DNA of 64,000 nt from DATIYF01 sp035517775 (lineage in GTDB: Bacteria; Acidobacteriota; Terriglobia; Terriglobales; Acidobacteriaceae). A program made the translations under genes and the position numbers. The notes under the pieces were generated by a model that was not told the DNA's origin, searched no databases, and saw only the letters and a program-made list of their open reading frames with translations. The stretch covers positions 1 through 64,000 of the forward strand of contig DATIYF010000018.1 of NCBI GenBank assembly GCA_035517775.1, given 5' to 3'. Below, piece by piece: positions 1 to 8,188 of the stretch (within the stretch, counting starts at the first letter, position 1; each line of letters starts with the position of its first letter).

Positions 1-1
1 G

Positions 2-844
2 CTGATCTTCTGGTTCATTGGCCTGGTGCCCGACCTGGCCACGCTGCGCGACCGCTCAGATAACAAGGCAGCCAAGATCATCTACGGCATTCTGGCGCTG
101 GGCTGGCGCGGTTCCGCCCGGCACTGGCACCGCTATGAGACCGCTTACCTGCTGCTTGCTGGGTTGGCTACGCCGCTGGTGCTCTCGGTGCACACGGTGG
201 TCAGCTTCGACTTCGCCATCGCCATCGTGCCCGGCTGGCACACCACCATCTTCCCGCCTTATTTCGTCGCCGGCGCCATCTATTCCGGCTTCGCCATGGT
301 GCTCATGCTGGCTATTCCCATCCGCAAGATCTATGGCCTGGAGGACTTCATCACCGAGCGCCATCTGGAAAACTCGGCCAAGGTCATGCTGGCCACCGGC
401 CTCATCGTAGCCTACGGCTACGGCATGGAAGCCTTCATGGGATGGTACGGCGGCAACAAGTATGACTTGTTCCTCATGTGGAACCGCCTGCATGGGCCCT
501 ATCACTTCTGGTACTACTCGCTGCTGGCCTGCAACATCTTCATTCCGCAGCTGTTGTGGATTCGCAAAATGCGCACCCACCCGGTTTATCTGTTCCTGAT
601 TTCCACCGTGGTGCTGACCGGCATGTGGCTAGAGCGTTTCATTATTGTCGTGGTCAGCCTGCACCGCGACTTCCTGACCTCTTCCTGGGGCATGTACTAC
701 CCCACTCGCTGGGATTGGGCCATCTTCATCGGCACCCTGGGCTTCTTCGTGGCCTGCATGTTCCTGTTCCTGCGCATTCTGCCCATGATCTCCATCTTTG
801 AAATGCGCACTCTGCTGCCGGAAGCGGAGGTCAAAGCGGAATGA
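2..844 (+). CDS. actC: Alternative complex III subunit ActC (NrfD-like quinol-binding membrane protein), 5' truncated
   Basis: Integral membrane quinol-oxidising subunit of alternative complex III, which passes electrons from menaquinol/ubiquinol toward cytochrome c or directly to the oxidase. The gene is cut by the left edge; about 280 C-terminal residues are visible, open from base 2. Several hydrophobic segments alternate with short loops, and the order actC-actD-actE-actF that follows is diagnostic of the complex. The NrfD/PsrC family is expected to have about 10 membrane helices and no cofactor, with the Fe-S/molybdopterin-like ActB encoded just upstream, outside the window. The stop codon overlaps the actD start (ATGA), indicating translational coupling. 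Identification is firm from context and sequence style; the true start is not in view. Confidence 0.9.
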   Translation: MIFWFIGLVPDLATLRDRSDNKAAKIIYGILALGWRGSARHWHRYETAYLLLAGLATPLVLSVHTVVSFDFAIAIVPGWHTTIFPPYFVAGAIYSGFAMVLMLAIPIRKIYGLEDFITERHLENSAKVMLATGLIVAYGYGMEAFMGWYGGNKYDLFLMWNRLHGPYHFWYYSLLACNIFIPQLLWIRKMRTHPVYLFLISTVVLTGMWLERFIIVVVSLHRDFLTSSWGMYYPTRWDWAIFIGTLGFFVACMFLFLRILPMISIFEMRTLLPEAEVKAE

Positions 845-1377
845 AGCACACCCGCAATTACGGCCTGCTGGCGGAGTTCGATACCCCCACACACCTGGTG
901 GAAGCTGCCATGGCGACCCGGGATGCCGGCTACAAGAAGATTGACGCCTACAGCCCCTTTCCGGTCGAGGGCCTGGCCGAGGCGATCGGCTTCCATCACG
1001 ATCTGGTGCCTCTGATTACCCTGATCGGGGGAATTCTCGGCGGCACCGGCGGCTACCTGATGCAGTGGTGGATTGCGGCGGTGAGCTATCCCACCAACGT
1101 CGGCGGGCGCCCGTATAACTCCTGGCCGGCGTTCATCGTGATCACCTTCGAGATGACCATTCTCTTTGCCGCCCTGTTTTCTGTGCTGGGCATGCTGGCT
1201 CTGAACGGGCTGCCCATGCCCTACCATCCGGTCTTCAATGTGCCCCGTTTTGCCTTCGCCACCAAGGACCGCTTTTTCCTGATTGTCTTCGCTTCCGACG
1301 CCAAGTACGACGCAGTGCAGACGCGGCAATTTCTCGAAGGCCTGGGCCCGCGCTCCATCTCGGAGGTGCCGGATTAG
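841..1377 (+). CDS. actD: Alternative complex III subunit ActD (DUF3341)
   Basis: 178-residue membrane protein, the usual length for the DUF3341/ActD subunit of alternative complex III. A soluble N-terminal part of about 55 residues (with a YSPFPVEGL segment typical of the family) precedes two hydrophobic helices at roughly residues 57-80 and 95-125, followed by a soluble ferredoxin-like C-terminal part. ATG overlaps the actC stop by four bases. The family has no known cofactor; ActD caps the membrane subunits ActC and ActF. About 80 bases of non-coding sequence, including a dispersed repeat, separate it from the ActE start I chose. Confidence 0.9.
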   Translation: MKHTRNYGLLAEFDTPTHLVEAAMATRDAGYKKIDAYSPFPVEGLAEAIGFHHDLVPLITLIGGILGGTGGYLMQWWIAAVSYPTNVGGRPYNSWPAFIVITFEMTILFAALFSVLGMLALNGLPMPYHPVFNVPRFAFATKDRFFLIVFASDAKYDAVQTRQFLEGLGPRSISEVPD

Positions 1378-1399
1378 CCTCTCGGCCAAAATCCGGGCT

Positions 1400-1458
1400 G
1401 TCATCCTGAGCGCAGCCGGCGTTTCGCGCAGGCCAGCGCGGTCGAAGTCGAAGGACCC
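1400..1458. repeat. Dispersed repeat-like sequence between actD and actE
   Basis: The words GTCATCCTGAGCGCAG (1400-1415) and GTCGAAGTCGAAGGACCC (1441-1458) resemble, from memory, an interspersed repeat (GTCATCCTGAGCGAAG...GAAGGACC) common in acidobacterial genomes. Here the two halves are separated by about 25 bases. It ends one base before the GTG proposed as the actE start, so it forms nearly all of the actD-actE spacer. No second copy was seen in this window. Confidence 0.5.
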
Positions 1459-1459
1459 C

Positions 1460-2125
1460 GTGCCTGCCGGTCCATCCAGGAATTCTCTGCGCGCTTTGGC
1501 GCTGGCCGCTGCCCTGTTCACCCTGGCCGGCTGCCGCCAGGATATGCACGACCAACCCCGCTTCAAGCCCCTGGCCGAGAGCGATTTCTACAGCGATCTG
1601 CGCTCCGCCCGTCCGCCGGTTGAAGGCACGGTCGCGCGCGGCGAATTGCACGCCGATACCTACTTCTACACCGGCAAGATGGGCAGCAATCCCGGCGATT
1701 ACATGCCCTTCCCGGTCACCGGGCAGGTGCTCGAGCGCGGCCGCCAGCGCTTCAATATCTATTGCGCCCCCTGCCATTCCCGCGTGGGAGACGGCAACGG
1801 CATCGTGCCCTCGCGCGGCTTCGCCCGCAAGCCGCCTTCCTACCACATCGAGCGGCTGCGCAAGGCGCCCCTGGGATATTTCTTCGACGTCATGACCAAC
1901 GGCTTTGGCATCATGCCCGACTACGCCTCGCAGATTCCGCCCCGGGACCGCTGGTGCATCGTGGCCTACATCCGCGCCTTGCAGCTGAGCCAGAACGCTA
2001 CCGCGGCTGACGTGCCCTCGGGGCAGGCCGTTCCTTCCCCGCCGCCGCATTTCGAAGAGCCGGGCTCGGGCGCCACCCTGCCGGTGCTGATGCCGCGATC
2101 CCCAAGCCAAGAGGAGTCCAAATGA
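1460..2125 (+). CDS. actE: Alternative complex III subunit ActE (mono-heme cytochrome c lipoprotein)
   Basis: Periplasmic mono-heme cytochrome c of alternative complex III, relaying electrons from the complex to the oxidase. From the GTG at 1460 the protein is 221 residues with a lipoprotein signal: hydrophobic stretch, then lipobox LAGC with the lipidated Cys at about residue 25. The heme site CAPCH lies at residues 102-106, and a distal axial Met is plausible in the GIMPDY segment. The frame is open upstream into actD, but the lipobox position argues for a start close to 1460. A four-base overlap (ATGA) couples it to actF. Confidence 0.9.
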   Translation: MPAGPSRNSLRALALAAALFTLAGCRQDMHDQPRFKPLAESDFYSDLRSARPPVEGTVARGELHADTYFYTGKMGSNPGDYMPFPVTGQVLERGRQRFNIYCAPCHSRVGDGNGIVPSRGFARKPPSYHIERLRKAPLGYFFDVMTNGFGIMPDYASQIPPRDRWCIVAYIRALQLSQNATAADVPSGQAVPSPPPHFEEPGSGATLPVLMPRSPSQEESK

Positions 2126-3318
2126 GCACCGTCATGAACAATCTCGATGTGCTCGGGCTGCCGGTGGCGGAAACCATTCAGAAACGCTCCTTCGCCGTGG
2201 GCGCGGCCTTCGGCGTGCTCGCCGTCATCGGCTCCTTTGTCGGCCTCGATCAGTTCTACCGCTCCTATCTGCTGGCTTACATGGATTGGCTGGGGGTGAC
2301 CCTGGGATGCCTGGCCCTGCTCATGCTGGTGCACCTCACTGGCGGCGACTGGGGCCATGCTATCCGCCGCATTCTGGAGGCGGGCTGCCGAACTTTGTGG
2401 CTCATGATCGTTCTGTTCGTGCCCATCATCTTCGGCCGCACCCGGCTGTACATCTGGGCGCGCCCCGAGGCAGTGGCCCACGATGCCCAGCTGCAGCGCA
2501 TCACCCAGCTCTATCTCACCCACTGGGGATTTCTCTTCCGCGCCGCCATTTACTTTGTCATCTGGGGCTTGCTGGTCTTTTTCCTCACCCGCTGGTCGGA
2601 CGCGCAAGATAGCCCGCCGCTGCGCCCCCGGCCCGGCAGCCTGCGCGCCTTAAGTGCGCCCGGCCTCATTCTCTACGGCTTCACCATTTCCTTCGCCGCC
2701 ATCGACTGGGTCATGTCGCTCGACCCGCGCTGGATCTCCACCATCTACGGTTTGATCTTTGTCGCCGGCGAGGCGCTTTCCGCTTTGTGCTTCGTGGTCA
2801 TCGTAGTCGCCATCCTGGTGAGCTATCAGCCCATGTCGGAATATATGCGGCACAAGTATGTTCATGACTACGGCAACCTGATGCTCGCCTTTATCATGCT
2901 GTGGGCGTACTTTTCCTTTTCCCAGTGGCTCATTATCTGGGCGGGCAATCTGCCCGATGAAATTTCCTGGTATATGGCGCGGCTGAGCGGCGGCTGGGCC
3001 TGGATCGGCCTGTTCCTGGTGCTGTTTCACTTTGCCGTGCCCTTTGCCATGCTGCTGTCGCGTTCCTTCAAGCGCAAAATCGGCTCGCTGGTGTGGCTGG
3101 CCAGCTGGGTGCTGTTCATGCGTTACGTGGATTTGTTCTGGCACATCGAGCCCGTGTTTCACCCTGCGTTTCACGTGAGCTGGCTCGATATTGTTCTGCC
3201 CCTGGCCATTGGCGGGCTTTGGCTGGCGGTCTTTTTCGGCAATCTGAAGGCGCGGCCGCTGTTGCCGCTCTACGACCCGCAGACCCAGGCCGTGCTGGAA
3301 GCGGCGCACGAATCATGA
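2122..3318 (+). CDS. actF: Alternative complex III subunit ActF (NrfD-like quinol:cytochrome c oxidoreductase)
   Basis: 398-residue polytopic membrane protein, the second NrfD-like subunit of alternative complex III (related to ActC but not cofactor binding). About ten hydrophobic helices are visible. The family-typical segments are a conserved TRLYIWARP loop after the third helix and a helix reading AAIDWVMSLDP near the middle. It forms the membrane core with ActC and may contribute proton-conducting half-channels. Start ATG overlaps the actE stop and its stop overlaps the next ATG, so the whole stretch looks like one polycistronic unit. Confidence 0.92.
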   Translation: MSTVMNNLDVLGLPVAETIQKRSFAVGAAFGVLAVIGSFVGLDQFYRSYLLAYMDWLGVTLGCLALLMLVHLTGGDWGHAIRRILEAGCRTLWLMIVLFVPIIFGRTRLYIWARPEAVAHDAQLQRITQLYLTHWGFLFRAAIYFVIWGLLVFFLTRWSDAQDSPPLRPRPGSLRALSAPGLILYGFTISFAAIDWVMSLDPRWISTIYGLIFVAGEALSALCFVVIVVAILVSYQPMSEYMRHKYVHDYGNLMLAFIMLWAYFSFSQWLIIWAGNLPDEISWYMARLSGGWAWIGLFLVLFHFAVPFAMLLSRSFKRKIGSLVWLASWVLFMRYVDLFWHIEPVFHPAFHVSWLDIVLPLAIGGLWLAVFFGNLKARPLLPLYDPQTQAVLEAAHES

Positions 3319-3812
3319 GCGAAGAACCAGTCAAACACGAGGAAGGCCACAGCGAAACCGGCTACGAGCGCCAGGATCTGGGCGCCAAACCCATCGTCCT
3401 GTTTCTGGGCGGGCTGGCCCTCACCTGCATTCTGGTCTATTTCATTCTGCGCGGCATGTACGCCTACCTCGATGCCCGCGACCGGGCCAAGCAGCCCGCG
3501 CTCAACCCCATGAAGCCTCCACCCCAGGCCCTGCTGCGCGATGAGCACGCGAGCGTCGTGTACCAGCATATCGAGCGCACCTTTCCCGAGCCGCGCCTGG
3601 AATCCGATGAGCGCACCGAACTCCATGACTTCCGCATGACCGAAGAGCAGGAACTCAACAGCTATGGCTGGGTGGATCAAAAAGGCGGCGTAGTACACAT
3701 CCCCATCGAGCGCGCCATGCAGCTTATCGCCCAGCGCGGCCTGCCGGTGCTGCCGGAAAGCGAAGCCGGCGCCAAAACCGCGGAATCCAAGCCGGAGAAG
3801 AAAAAGCAGTGA
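3315..3812 (+). CDS. Small single-span membrane protein of the act-cox operon, function unknown
   Basis: 165-residue protein starting at an ATG that overlaps the actF stop by four bases. Residues 1-28 are hydrophilic, one hydrophobic helix (VLFLGGLALTCILVYFIL) follows, then about 110 soluble residues and a Lys-rich tail (PEKKKQ). The soluble part contains acidic/His stretches and an EQELNSYGWVDQKGGVVHIPIERAM segment (positions 3645-3720) of the kind found in small proteins encoded between actF and senC in other alternative complex III operons. No cofactor motif is seen. An assembly or accessory role is an inference from position only. Confidence 0.8.
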   Translation: MSEEPVKHEEGHSETGYERQDLGAKPIVLFLGGLALTCILVYFILRGMYAYLDARDRAKQPALNPMKPPPQALLRDEHASVVYQHIERTFPEPRLESDERTELHDFRMTEEQELNSYGWVDQKGGVVHIPIERAMQLIAQRGLPVLPESEAGAKTAESKPEKKKQ

Positions 3813-4771
3813 GTCTTAGAGAACAAAATTCGAATTGCTTTCTTTGGGCGGCCATGCTGCTGCTGGCGCTTCCCGCCTGGGGCCAGGGAATGAACCGTGC
3901 TGTGGCCCAGGGCAGAACTTCCATGTCGGCCAGCGTCACCCCTCCCGGCCTGGAGCACGTGGGCATCGAGCAGAGGCTCAACCAGCAAATTCCGCCGGAT
4001 CTCATGTTCCGTGATGAGACCGGCAAGCCCGTCCGCCTGGGCGACTACTTCGGCAAGCGGCCCCTGATTCTCAATCTGGTCTATTTCCACTGCACCATGC
4101 TTTGCCCCGAGGTGCTCTCCGGATTGACCGCCGCCATGAAGGTGCTGAAGTTCGATGTGGGCAAGGACTATGACGTTCTGACCATCAGCTTCGACCCGCG
4201 CGATACCCCGGAAATTGCCGCCGCCACCAAAGCCGAATACATCCGCCGCTACGGGCGGCCGGGCGCCGCCGCCGGCTGGCATTTCCTCACCGGCCAGCAG
4301 CCTTCGATTGACGCGCTCACCAAGGCCGCGGGCTTCGGCTACAAATACATTGACGGCAGCGGACAGTTCGCCCACGCCACCGCCATCATGGTGCTCACAC
4401 CCGATGGCCGCCTGGCGCAGTACTACTACGGAGTGGAGTACGCGCCCAAAGATTTGCGCCTGGGGCTGGTGCAGGCTTCTGACAACAAAATCGGCGGCGT
4501 GGTGGATGAAGTTCTTCTTTACTGCTATCACTACGACCCGGCCACCGGCCGCTACGGGGCGGTGATCACCCGCGTGCTCAAACTGGGCGGAATTGTCACC
4601 ATACTGCTGCTCGGCTTCGGCATTGCGCTTCTGCTCCGCCTGGGCCCCAGAAATTCGGGTCCCAAAAAATCGAGCCCAGGAAGTTCGGGACCAAAGGGCA
4701 AAGCCTCGGGGGAAGCATCGGGAAGGAAAGGGAAAGGAAGAGAGCAGGGCGGGTCTCATAGTTATGTTTGA
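3809..4771 (+). CDS. SCO1/SenC-type copper chaperone with C-terminal membrane anchor
   Basis: Thioredoxin-fold copper chaperone that delivers Cu to the CuA centre of the oxidase subunit II encoded next. Start GTG overlaps the upstream stop (GTGA). A signal peptide (residues 1-27) is followed by the SCO domain with CTMLC (Cys95 and Cys99) and the conserved distal His189, the three copper ligands. Unlike short SCO proteins (about 200 residues), this one is 320 residues: a hydrophobic helix near residues 260-280 anchors it by its C terminus, followed by a Gly/Ser/Lys-rich cytoplasmic tail of about 40 residues. The tail DNA contains two near-identical words (AAATTCGGGTCCC and AAGTTCGGGACC), suggesting late extension. 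It overlaps coxB by eight bases. Confidence 0.92.
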   Translation: MSLREQNSNCFLWAAMLLLALPAWGQGMNRAVAQGRTSMSASVTPPGLEHVGIEQRLNQQIPPDLMFRDETGKPVRLGDYFGKRPLILNLVYFHCTMLCPEVLSGLTAAMKVLKFDVGKDYDVLTISFDPRDTPEIAAATKAEYIRRYGRPGAAAGWHFLTGQQPSIDALTKAAGFGYKYIDGSGQFAHATAIMVLTPDGRLAQYYYGVEYAPKDLRLGLVQASDNKIGGVVDEVLLYCYHYDPATGRYGAVITRVLKLGGIVTILLLGFGIALLLRLGPRNSGPKKSSPGSSGPKGKASGEASGRKGKGREQGGSHSYV

Positions 4772-5753
4772 TAATTTTCCACTTTGGCCGGCGCGCGCCT
4801 CGGTTGGCGCGGCGAACGTTGACGCGCTCTACATTTTCCTGGTGGCGCTGTCGGTGTTCACCTGCGTGGCCATCTTCACCATGATTCTGGTCTTCGCGGT
4901 GAAGTACCGCCGCCGCCCCGGGGTCGTCGCCGAGCAGATCGAAGGCTCCAATGCCCTGGAGATCACCTGGTCCGTGATCCCTATGATCATCTTCCTCTTC
5001 ATCTTTGCCTGGGGCGCGGTCATTTACTTTCACGAGCGCACCCCGGCCCGCGACTCCGCCCAGATCTACGTCGTGGCCAAGCAATGGATGTGGAAGCTGC
5101 AGCACGAAGAAGGCGTGCGCGAGATCAACGAACTGCACGTGCCCGTGGACCGCGACGTCGAGCTGATCATGACCTCGCAGGACGTGATTCACAGCTTTTA
5201 CGTGCCTGCCTTCCGCATCAAGCAGGATGTGCTGCCCGGCCGTTACACCACGTTCTGGTTCCGTGCCACGAAAACCGGCACCTATCACCTGTTCTGCGCC
5301 GAATATTGCGGCACGCAGCACTCCGGCATGATCGGCCAGATCGTGGTCATGGAGCCGGCGCAGTACGAAGCCTGGCTGAGCGGCGGTCCTTCCATTCCCT
5401 TGCCCCAGGCGGGGCAGAAGCTGTTTGCCGAGCTGGGCTGCTCCACCTGCCACCGCGCCGATACCCAGGGCCGCGGTCCCAGCCTGGAAGGCGTCTTCGG
5501 CAAGCCGGTCATGCTGGAAGACGGCCGCACCGTGATGGCCGATGAAAACTATGTGCGCGAGTCCATTCTCACCCCGGCCGCCAAAGTGGTGAAAGGCTTC
5601 AAGCCGGTGATGCCGGTCTTTCAGGGATTGGTAAGTGACGAGCAACTTAACGCGCTGGTGGCTTACGTGAAGTCGCTGAGCCAGCCGCCGCCGGAGCAGG
5701 GGGTAAAGCGGGCTTCCGCCACCCCCCCTACCGTAGAGACGCAGCAGAAGTAA
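4764..5753 (+). CDS. coxB: Cytochrome c oxidase subunit II with fused cytochrome c (caa3 type)
   Basis: CuA-bearing subunit that accepts electrons and passes them to heme a of subunit I. From ATG 4764 it is 329 residues: two N-terminal membrane helices (about residues 20-45 and 65-90), a cupredoxin domain with the CuA loop CAEYCGTQHSGM (Cys178, Cys182, His186, Met189), and a fused C-terminal cytochrome c domain with CSTCH at 226-230 and a likely Met ligand in PVMPVF. The fused heme defines a caa3 oxidase. The frame is open further upstream, but that region codes for the SCO tail in another frame and no membrane anchor is gained. Confidence 0.95.
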   Translation: MFDNFPLWPARASVGAANVDALYIFLVALSVFTCVAIFTMILVFAVKYRRRPGVVAEQIEGSNALEITWSVIPMIIFLFIFAWGAVIYFHERTPARDSAQIYVVAKQWMWKLQHEEGVREINELHVPVDRDVELIMTSQDVIHSFYVPAFRIKQDVLPGRYTTFWFRATKTGTYHLFCAEYCGTQHSGMIGQIVVMEPAQYEAWLSGGPSIPLPQAGQKLFAELGCSTCHRADTQGRGPSLEGVFGKPVMLEDGRTVMADENYVRESILTPAAKVVKGFKPVMPVFQGLVSDEQLNALVAYVKSLSQPPPEQGVKRASATPPTVETQQK

Positions 5754-5771
5754 GACCAGGGGTAAACAGTT

Positions 5772-7406
5772 ATGGCTACCGCCGCAGTCACGCCCGAACG
5801 CGAGCATTACTTAAACCAGGAGTATGGCATCAAGTCCTGGCTGCTGACCACTGACCACAAGCGGATCGCCCTGCTCTACCTGGTCTCGATCACTTTCTTC
5901 TTCTTCATCGGAGGTTTTCTCGCGCTGCTGATTCGCCTGGAGTTGCTCACCCCCGCGGGCGACCTGGTGCTGGCCGATACCTACAACAAGCTGTTCACCA
6001 TGCACGGCCAGATCATGATCTTTTTCTTCCTGATCCCATCCATTCCCGCCGTGCTGGGCAATTTCCTGGTGCCCATGATGATCGGCGCCAAAGACCTGGC
6101 TTTCCCCCGCATCAACCTGTTGAGCTGGTATATCTACATCGCCGCGGGATGCCTGATGCTCTACTGCCTGGGAACGGGCGGCGTGGATACCGGCTGGACT
6201 TTCTACACCCCGTTCAGCACCGCCTTCAGCAATACCCGCGTGGTTGAGGCTGGGCTGGCCATTTTCATCGCCGGCTTTTCCTCCATTCTTACCGGCCTGA
6301 ACTTCGTGGTCACCATTCACCGCATGCGCGCCCCCGGCATGACCTGGACCCGGCTGCCGCTTTTCATCTGGTCGCACTACGCCACCAGCATCATCATGCT
6401 GCTGGGCACGCCGGTGCTGGCCATCACCTTGGTCATGGTCGTTCTCGAGCGCACCCTGCATCTCGGCATCTTCGATCCCCGGCTGGGCGGCGATCCCCTG
6501 CTCTTCCAGCACCTGTTCTGGTTCTACTCTCATCCCGCGGTTTACATCATGATTTTGCCCTCCATGGGCGTGATCAGCGAAATCATCCCCTGCTTCTCGC
6601 GCAAGCGCATCTTCGGCTATAACTTCATCGCCCTGGCCAGCATCAGCATCGCCGTGATTGGCTTTCTGGTCTGGGCCCATCACATGTTTGTCGCCGGCAT
6701 CTCTCTTTACTCGGCCCTGATCTTCTCCCTGCTCAGCTATCTGGTTGCCGTACCCTCGGCCATCAAGGTCTTTAACTGGACCGCGACTATGTACAAAGGC
6801 TCCATCACCTTTTCCACGCCCATGCTGTACGCCTTCGGCTTCATCGGCCTGTTCACCATGGGCGGCCTGACCGGACTCTTTTTGGCGGCGCTGGGCATTG
6901 ATGTCCACGTCACCGACACCTATTTCGTGGTTGCCCATTTTCACTACATCATGGTCGGGGGAGCGGTGATGGGCTATCTCGGCGGCATGCATTTTTGGTG
7001 GCCCAAAATATCCGGGCGAATGTATCCCGAGAATTGGGGAAGGCTGGCGGCCCTCATCGTTTTTATCGGCTTCAACCTCACCTTCTTTCCCCAGTTCATT
7101 CTCGGCTACCTGGGAATGCCGCGCCGCTACTGGCAGTATCCCCCGGAGTACCAGGTGCTGAACGTGCTCTCCACCGCCGGCGCCACCATCCTCGCCGTGG
7201 GCTATCTCCTGCCCATGGTGTATTTCCTGTGGTCCATGCGCTACGGCAAGATCGCTGACGACAATCCCTGGGGCGCCTCCGGCCTGGAGTGGATGACCAG
7301 CTCGCCCCCGCCCACTTTCAACTTCGAAGAAACTCCCGAAGTCACTTGGGAAGCCTACGATTACGCCAATATCCCGGCCCCCGAGGAGGTGCAAGTTGGC
7401 GGATAG
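5772..7406 (+). CDS. coxA: Cytochrome c oxidase subunit I (heme-copper oxidase, A2 type)
   Basis: Catalytic O2-reducing, proton-pumping subunit, 544 residues with 12 predicted helices. Heme and CuB ligands are visible: HGQIM (His near residue 78), the cross-linked His-Tyr region FWFYSHPAVYIM (His254), WAHHMF, and HFHYIMVGG. In helix VI the D-channel Glu of A1 oxidases (HPEVY) is replaced by Ala, with Tyr-Ser just before (YSHPAV), the signature of A2-type oxidases such as the Rhodothermus caa3 enzyme. A 20-base gap with AGGGGT precedes ATG 5772. The 3' end overlaps coxC by 11 bases. Confidence 0.97.
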   Translation: MATAAVTPEREHYLNQEYGIKSWLLTTDHKRIALLYLVSITFFFFIGGFLALLIRLELLTPAGDLVLADTYNKLFTMHGQIMIFFFLIPSIPAVLGNFLVPMMIGAKDLAFPRINLLSWYIYIAAGCLMLYCLGTGGVDTGWTFYTPFSTAFSNTRVVEAGLAIFIAGFSSILTGLNFVVTIHRMRAPGMTWTRLPLFIWSHYATSIIMLLGTPVLAITLVMVVLERTLHLGIFDPRLGGDPLLFQHLFWFYSHPAVYIMILPSMGVISEIIPCFSRKRIFGYNFIALASISIAVIGFLVWAHHMFVAGISLYSALIFSLLSYLVAVPSAIKVFNWTATMYKGSITFSTPMLYAFGFIGLFTMGGLTGLFLAALGIDVHVTDTYFVVAHFHYIMVGGAVMGYLGGMHFWWPKISGRMYPENWGRLAALIVFIGFNLTFFPQFILGYLGMPRRYWQYPPEYQVLNVLSTAGATILAVGYLLPMVYFLWSMRYGKIADDNPWGASGLEWMTSSPPPTFNFEETPEVTWEAYDYANIPAPEEVQVGG

Positions 7407-8091
7407 CCAGGTCGCAGTGGAACACGACAATCCCGCCCTGCGCCATCATTTCGCCACCCAGGAACAGCAGCGCGAGGCTGCCTCGCTCGGCATGTGGCTT
7501 TTCCTCGGCACCGAAATCATGTTCTTCGGCGGCATGTTCTGCGCCTACCTCATTTACCGCTACTGGTATTACAACGAGTTCGCCGCCGGCAGCCGCACTC
7601 TGAACATCTGGCTGGGCACCACCAACACCGCCGTCCTGATCTGCAGCAGCTTGACCGTGGCCCTGGCCGTGCGCGCCGCCCAGACCGGCAAGCGCAAGCT
7701 TCTGCTGGGCCTGCTGCTCGCCACCATGCTCTTCGGCCTGGCGTTTCTCGCCATCAAGGGCACGGAGTGGCACGACGAATACGTCGAGCACCACGTGCCC
7801 GGCATGGGCTTTCAATTCGATACCACCGTTCCCCAGCACCCCGACCAGAAAATTGACCCCCAGCACGCCCAGATTTTCTTTTCCCTGTACTTCACCATGA
7901 CCGGCATTCACGCCTTGCACATGATCATTGGCCTGGGCATTTTTATTTACCTGACGGTCATGGCCTGGAAGGGCCGTTATACGCCCGAGTACCACACCCC
8001 CATCGAGATCGGCGGCCTGTACTGGCACTTTGTAGACATTATCTGGATCTATCTGTTTCCTCTGCTTTATCTGATTGATCGCAAGAAGTGA
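7396..8091 (+). CDS. coxC: Cytochrome c oxidase subunit III
   Basis: 231-residue polytopic protein of the COX3 family, stabilising subunit I and its proton uptake. The helix containing the LGMWLFLGTEIMFFGG segment and the Glu/His-rich GIHALHMIIG and YWHFVDIIWIYLFPLLY segments are family hallmarks. The start is most likely TTG 7396: an excellent Shine-Dalgarno (GAGGAGGT, 7383-7390) lies five bases before it, inside the end of coxA. An in-frame GTG at 7417 is less well placed. A charged linker (residues about 128-150) between helices III and IV is longer than in minimal homologues. Confidence 0.95.
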   Translation: MADSQVAVEHDNPALRHHFATQEQQREAASLGMWLFLGTEIMFFGGMFCAYLIYRYWYYNEFAAGSRTLNIWLGTTNTAVLICSSLTVALAVRAAQTGKRKLLLGLLLATMLFGLAFLAIKGTEWHDEYVEHHVPGMGFQFDTTVPQHPDQKIDPQHAQIFFSLYFTMTGIHALHMIIGLGIFIYLTVMAWKGRYTPEYHTPIEIGGLYWHFVDIIWIYLFPLLYLIDRKK

Positions 8092-8137
8092 AGATCGCAA
8101 GAAACCAAGAAGGCAAGAATTAAAGAAGGGAAGAATT

Positions 8138-8169
8138 GAAGAAGACAGGAACTGAAGAAGACAGGAACT
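8138..8169 (+). repeat. Tandem 16-bp repeat in the coxC-coxD spacer
   Basis: GAAGAAGACAGGAACT occurs twice in perfect tandem (8138-8153 and 8154-8169). The 45 bases before it are diverged GAAG/AAGAA-rich copies (GAAGGGAAGAATT). The whole 97-base coxC-coxD spacer is purine-rich on the + strand. It does not code, and the polypurine track resembles slippage-generated sequence. Confidence 0.8.
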
Positions 8170-8188
8170 GAACAAGAAACGAGCCGCT

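Noticed and set aside
3677..4759. 360-residue open frame antisense to the SCO gene
   Set aside because: Shadow of the sense gene with the CTMLC motif.
5811..7430. 539-residue open frame antisense to coxA
   Set aside because: Composition (Gly, Glu, His, Gln-rich, no hydrophobic pattern) is the usual shadow of a GC-rich membrane-protein gene; coxA is certain.
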